Origin: JABCPE02 sp963530895
GTDB lineage: Bacteria > Bacteroidota > Bacteroidia > Flavobacteriales > Weeksellaceae
NCBI GenBank assembly: GCA_963530895.1
Contig: CAUSFO010000069.1
Location: forward strand, 1 to 8,542
DNA: 8,542 nucleotides
Reading direction: 5' to 3'
Part shown: positions 6,147 to 8,542 of the stretch, in pieces
How positions within the stretch are numbered: position 1 is the first letter of the stretch
How the letters are laid out: each line of letters begins with the position of its first letter
Notes under the pieces: model-generated
Database searches by the model: none
What the model saw: the letters and a program-made list of their open reading frames with translations, nothing else
What the model was told of the DNA's origin: nothing
Translations under genes and position numbers: made by a program

Positions 6147-6911
6147 TTATTTATATTCCAGCAAGTCAAATTTCTGCCCATCAAAAACACCATAAGTGAA
6201 ATAAGAAATCCAGTCACCAAGGTTGATGTAGAGCGAACCTGTTTTATCCAAATCCAAAACCATCGGCAGGTGACGATGCCCAAAAACGAAATAATCTATC
6301 TTTTCTGTTTTCAGTTTTTCTTTTGCGTAAAGAATCAGAAATTCCTTGTCTTCGCCCAAAAACTGCTTGTCTTCCTCGCCTGAAATCAATTTGTTTTTTG
6401 TGGAAAGATATATCGCCAGCCTCATCGCGATATCAGGGTGAAGCCACTTGAAAAGCCAGCGAGACACAGGATTGGTAAAAACTTTTTTCATTCTCTTGTA
6501 TCCCTTATCCCCTGGCCCTAAGCCATCTCCGTGAGCGAGGAGGAATTTTTTCCCATTAATCTCAAAATATTGTTTCTCAAAAAAAACAGGAATGCCCAGT
6601 TCTTTTTGGAAATAATCTTTCATCCACAAATCATGGTTTCCCACGAAAAAATAAATGTCTATTCCGCTGTCTTTCAGTTCTGCGATTTTCCCAAAAACTC
6701 TTATAAAACCCTTAGGAACTACATAGTCCCACTCGTGCCAAAAATCAAATAAATCTCCCATCAGGAAAAGCACCTGACAGTCATGCTTTATCTCATCCAA
6801 CCACTTCACGAAACGCTCCTCACGAGGTTTGCTCTCGGCAGGCGTAGGCGCCCCGAAATGCTGATCCGATGCGAAATAAATTTTCTTTCCTTCTTGGAGT
6901 TCTATTTTCAT
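6147..6911 (-). CDS. lpxH: UDP-2,3-diacylglucosamine hydrolase (LpxH-type), lipid A synthesis
   Basis: A 254-residue calcineurin-like metallophosphoesterase. LpxH cleaves the pyrophosphate of UDP-2,3-diacylglucosamine to give lipid X and UMP, the fourth step of lipid A synthesis, at the inner face of the cytoplasmic membrane. All metal-site motifs are visible: SDQHFG (Asp16, His18), GDLFDFW (Asp53), GNHDLW (Asn92, His93), AHGDG (His127) and GHRHLP (His212, His214). FDFWHEW after the second motif and the helical, basic stretch at about 136-176 (FKWLHPDIAMRLA) fit the LpxH lid that binds acyl chains. The start at 6911 places the SDQHFG motif at the usual 15-20 residues from the N-terminus. The gene is 9 nt after queD and 8 nt before the acyl enzyme. 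In Bacteroidota some LpxH-like paralogues are named simply 'metallophosphoesterase', so the exact substrate is inferred from the family. Confidence 0.85.
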   Translation of the reverse strand: MKIELQEGKKIYFASDQHFGAPTPAESKPREERFVKWLDEIKHDCQVLFLMGDLFDFWHEWDYVVPKGFIRVFGKIAELKDSGIDIYFFVGNHDLWMKDYFQKELGIPVFFEKQYFEINGKKFLLAHGDGLGPGDKGYKRMKKVFTNPVSRWLFKWLHPDIAMRLAIYLSTKNKLISGEEDKQFLGEDKEFLILYAKEKLKTEKIDYFVFGHRHLPMVLDLDKTGSLYINLGDWISYFTYGVFDGQKFDLLEYK

Positions 6912-6920
6912 TTTGTTTAA

Positions 6921-7367
6921 TCATTCATTATCCTCCGCAAACCATTCTCCGTAGGAGTTTTCGGTTTCGTGGAGTTTTAGATATACTAACTGCACTTGGC
7001 TCGGCAGTCTTTTCTTGATTTTATCAGCGATTTCGTAAAGCATATTTTCGCAAGTGGGCTGATAATCACAATAGATGACTTTATGCCCTTTCTGCTCGAG
7101 TTCTTTCCCTAAATCCTTATGAGGCGACAGCGCATTTACCATCAGTCCGTGGTCCCATTCATCCACGATTTCTTCTTTCACAATGGCTTTGAGGTCGCCA
7201 AAGTCAAGCACCATTCCGTTCTTTTCGTTGTTAATATCATCTATCGGTTTTCCCTTTATGGTTACAAAAAGTTTGTAAGAATGCCCGTGTATATTCTTGC
7301 ATTTTCCATCATATCCGTAGAGAATATGAGCCGTCTCAAAAGTAAAAATTTTAGTTACCCTAATCAT
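6921..7367 (-). CDS. queD: 6-carboxy-5,6,7,8-tetrahydropterin synthase, queuosine pathway
   Basis: A 148-residue tunnelling-fold enzyme that converts 7,8-dihydroneopterin triphosphate to 6-carboxytetrahydropterin, the step before QueE in making 7-deazaguanines for queuosine tRNA modification. Zinc ligands are His14 (FETAH) and His27/His29 in the CKNIHGH motif. Cys23 in that motif and the Asp72-His73 pair (EWDHGLMVN) form the catalytic set. Glu107 (PTCEN) and Glu134 (LHETENSYGEW) fit the pterin-binding positions. The Cys-x3-HGH spacing favours QueD over eukaryotic-type pyruvoyltetrahydropterin synthase, though related activities cannot be fully excluded. The start at 7367 is fixed by the short family N-terminus (13 residues to the first zinc His); the next Met is residue 52. 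It heads the queD-lpxH-acyl enzyme operon, and its promoter almost touches the start codon. Confidence 0.92.
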   Translation of the reverse strand: MIRVTKIFTFETAHILYGYDGKCKNIHGHSYKLFVTIKGKPIDDINNEKNGMVLDFGDLKAIVKEEIVDEWDHGLMVNALSPHKDLGKELEQKGHKVIYCDYQPTCENMLYEIADKIKKRLPSQVQLVYLKLHETENSYGEWFAEDNE

Positions 7368-7371
7368 AGGG

Positions 7372-7401
7372 CAAAGATAGTGATAATGATTTAAAACAAA
7401 A
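7372..7401 (-). promoter_or_regulatory. Two-element Bacteroidota promoter for queD, leaderless or nearly so
   Basis: On the leftward strand TTTTG (7401-7397) and TATCTTTG (7379-7372) are 17 nt apart, matching the flavobacterial consensus TTG-N17-23-TAnnTTTG. The -7 box ends only 4 nt before the queD ATG (7367), so the predicted transcription start falls at or within a few bases of the start codon. No other box is seen between queD and the divergent TerC gene on this strand. Confidence 0.65.
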
Positions 7402-7440
7402 CCCTGTTCATATTATGTATTTTTAACTAATTTATTTTTC

Positions 7441-7448
7441 TATATTTG
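7441..7448 (+). promoter_or_regulatory. Candidate -7 box for the TerC gene
   Basis: TATATTTG is an exact TAnnTTTG match 21 nt before the ATG at 7470, which would give a leader of roughly 15 nt. The sequence 17-23 nt upstream is T-rich but has no TTG, so only the -7 element is supported. Confidence 0.5.
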
Positions 7449-7469
7449 CGCATATTTTAACTTTTATCT

Positions 7470-8252
7470 ATGGAACTATTATCATTATCAATGCCAAATT
7501 TTGCAGATCCGCAGATTTGGATTAGTTTATTAACATTGACCTTCTTGGAGGTGGTCTTGGGAGTGGATAACATTATTTTCGTTTCCATTTTGTCCAACAA
7601 ACTCCCTGCTCAGCAGCAAAATAGAGCCAGAAATATCGGGCTGTTCTTTGCGATGATTTTCCGTGTCGGATTATTATTGACCATCAGCTGGTTAATAGGG
7701 CTAAGCGACCCTGTCCTCACATTGGATTGGTTCAATGACCCACAAAACCCAGGCAATGCATTGGCTTTAAGCTGGAAAGACATCATTCTACTCTGCGGAG
7801 GACTTTTCCTTATCGTGAAAAGTACGATGGAAATCCACCACAAAATGCAGGGTGATGAACACGAAGAATCTAATACATCCAAAGCCTCTGCGGCGATTAC
7901 GATGGTTATCGTGCAGATTATTTTAGTGGATATGGTGTTCTCGCTAGACTCTATCCTTACAGCAGTGGGACTTGTTGATAATGTAGCGATTATGATTGCA
8001 GCTGTTATTATCTCTATGACAATAATGATGCTCTTCGCTGGAAAGGTGAGCAGCATTATAAACGCTCATCCGAGTTTGCAGATGCTGGCGCTTTCTTTCT
8101 TGGTTGTAATCGGTGTATTACTTGTTGCAGAAGGTATCCACCAACACATTAGCAAAAATATTATTTATTCTTGCTTGGCATTCAGTTTAACAGTTGAATT
8201 CCTAAACATCAAACTTCGTTCAAAACAAGAAAAACAAAAAAAAGCGGAATAA
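7470..8252 (+). CDS. TerC-family integral membrane protein
   Basis: A 260-residue protein with about seven hydrophobic segments, a normal TerC length. The first conserved block is TFLEVVLGVDNIIFVSIL, with Glu27, Asp33 and Asn34 in the first membrane helix. The second, equivalent block is MVFSLDSILTAVGLV, with its aspartate in mid-membrane, reflecting the family's two-fold internal symmetry. A charged loop (HHKMQGDEHEESNTSK) separates the halves, and the C-terminus is basic (KLRSKQEKQKKAE). TerC proteins are named for tellurite resistance. Members in other bacteria have been linked to manganese export and to metal loading of secreted enzymes, so metal efflux is the reasonable expectation; no tellurite cluster (terB, terD, terZ) is visible. 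An ATG at 7491 (Met8) is an alternative start, but 7470 fits the promoter box. It stands alone between a divergent promoter region and a terminator. Confidence 0.9.
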   Translation: MELLSLSMPNFADPQIWISLLTLTFLEVVLGVDNIIFVSILSNKLPAQQQNRARNIGLFFAMIFRVGLLLTISWLIGLSDPVLTLDWFNDPQNPGNALALSWKDIILLCGGLFLIVKSTMEIHHKMQGDEHEESNTSKASAAITMVIVQIILVDMVFSLDSILTAVGLVDNVAIMIAAVIISMTIMMLFAGKVSSIINAHPSLQMLALSFLVVIGVLLVAEGIHQHISKNIIYSCLAFSLTVEFLNIKLRSKQEKQKKAE

Positions 8253-8263
8253 TTTCCGCTTTT
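8240..8263 (+). terminator. Terminator hairpin starting inside the TerC coding end
   Basis: AAAAGCGGAA (8240-8249) and TTCCGCTTTT (8254-8263) form a perfect 10-bp stem with a 4-nt loop, followed by further T-rich sequence. The left arm encodes the last residues of TerC (K-A-E) and the stop codon (8250-8252) lies in the loop. The arms are rich in A on one side and T on the other, so it may also work on the opposite strand. Confidence 0.82.
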
Positions 8264-8280
8264 ATTCTTATTTATAAAAA

Positions 8281-8542
8281 ATGGCTGCATACAAATACCC
8301 TATTACTTTAGAAGCAGCGCTCAAGGAAGTAACCAAGGAGCGCTTTTGCAAAGGACATCATTACAAGGATGTCGCCCTAACTGACGAGATGGTAGCACAG
8401 ATCGTACAAGTAAAGTCGTTGGTTAATATGGGATTTATCAATACCGATATTACCGATGAAGCTATTAAACACTTGGCTACCTTGCCCAAGCTAAAACTTC
8501 TTTTCTTAGAGGACAACAAGCAAGTTACAGGCGAAGGCTTTA
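8281..8542 (+). CDS. Leucine-rich-repeat protein, 3' end beyond the window
   Basis: From the ATG at 8281, 87 codons are open to the window edge. After an N-terminal segment (residues 1-33, including CKGHHYKD) come repeats of the LT/DIT-D-E-x-x-x-x-L/I pattern: LTDEMVAQIVQVKSLVNMGF (34-53), then ITDEAIKHLATLPKLKLLFLEDN (57-79) and the start of a third, VTGEGF (82-87). The LxxLxxLxL spacing and repeated '(I/V/L)T-D/G-E' openings identify a leucine-rich repeat protein of the kind with about 23-residue units. Such proteins usually bind other proteins; the partner is unknown. No signal peptide is seen, so it is probably cytoplasmic. It begins 28 nt after the TerC stop and 17 nt after the terminator hairpin. 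I found no TAnnTTTG box in that gap, so its promoter may lie inside the TerC gene or transcription may read through. Confidence 0.75.
   Translation, partial: MAAYKYPITLEAALKEVTKERFCKGHHYKDVALTDEMVAQIVQVKSLVNMGFINTDITDEAIKHLATLPKLKLLFLEDNKQVTGEGF

Noticed and set aside
7372..7469. preQ1 riboswitch upstream of queD
   Set aside because: The promoter lies within 4 nt of the start codon, leaving no leader to fold, and no preQ1-type hairpin with an A-rich tail is seen.
7610..8056. Open frame of 148 codons on the reverse strand
   Set aside because: Antisense to the TerC gene. The apparent hydrophobic and Ser/Thr/Ile-rich content mirrors the membrane-segment codons of the real gene.
7470..8252. Tellurite-resistance operon
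   Set aside because: Only a TerC-family membrane protein is present. No terB, terD, terE or terZ homologue adjoins it, and the family has wider roles.
1..8542. CRISPR array, tRNA, rRNA, insertion sequence, toxin-antitoxin or defence island
   Set aside because: No regularly spaced repeats, tRNA-like cloverleaf ends, transposase motifs or small paired toxin-like genes were seen. The window is dominated by recognisable core genes.

Overview
The window looks like a chromosomal segment from a member of the Bacteroidota, most likely class Flavobacteriia (Weeksellaceae/Flavobacteriaceae type). Four things point there: a recognisable GldI-type lipoprotein, several promoter -7 boxes of the Bacteroidota form TAnnTTTG, no Shine-Dalgarno sequence in front of any start I inspected, and families typical of that group (the GCS[IV]D small protein, a NIF3 protein paired with a cysteine-free 'zinc ribbon' coiled-coil protein, and a LuxE-like acyl enzyme). 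G+C is about 40% in core genes by hand count (6421-6660: 96/240) but about 30% at the left edge (1-240: 72/240).

Left edge (1-1104). A leftward FkbM-family methyltransferase gene is cut off by the window at its 3' end. It is clearly more A+T-rich than the rest and carries a G7 homopolymer inside its SAM-binding motif. A 289-bp gap between divergent genes follows, with two imperfect inverted repeats and a promoter-like box.

First rightward operon (1105-3163). It holds a small conserved protein of unknown function (GTG start), a GldI-type lipoprotein whose FKBP fold has lost the usual catalytic residues, and a lipoprotein fusing a cyclophilin to a complete FKBP domain. Together they suggest periplasmic or outer-membrane protein folding, with GldI tied to gliding and type IX secretion in relatives. 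A hairpin terminator closes the operon.

Second rightward operon (3234-5114). It encodes a NIF3/YbgI dinuclear-metal protein with a PII/CutA-like insert, followed after 3 nt by a coiled-coil protein of the C4 zinc-ribbon family with no cysteine at all. A symmetric hairpin separates it from the convergent operon.

Leftward operon (7367 to 5152). queD (6-carboxytetrahydropterin synthase), lpxH (lipid A UDP-2,3-diacylglucosamine hydrolase) and a LuxE/PaaK-like acyl-activating enzyme lie 8-9 nt apart. The promoter has both -33 and -7 elements and sits so close to queD that the mRNA should be leaderless or nearly so.

Right edge (7470-8542). A TerC-family membrane protein has a terminator hairpin that begins inside its last codons. 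Then comes the start of a leucine-rich-repeat protein that runs off the window.

Most of the window is ordinary core genome. I found no CRISPR array, tRNA, rRNA, transposase, phage gene or evident defence system, and I do not claim a new system. The best leads are the cysteine-free zinc-ribbon protein, the leaderless queD operon, the degenerate/canonical FKBP pair and the G7 tract in the methyltransferase.
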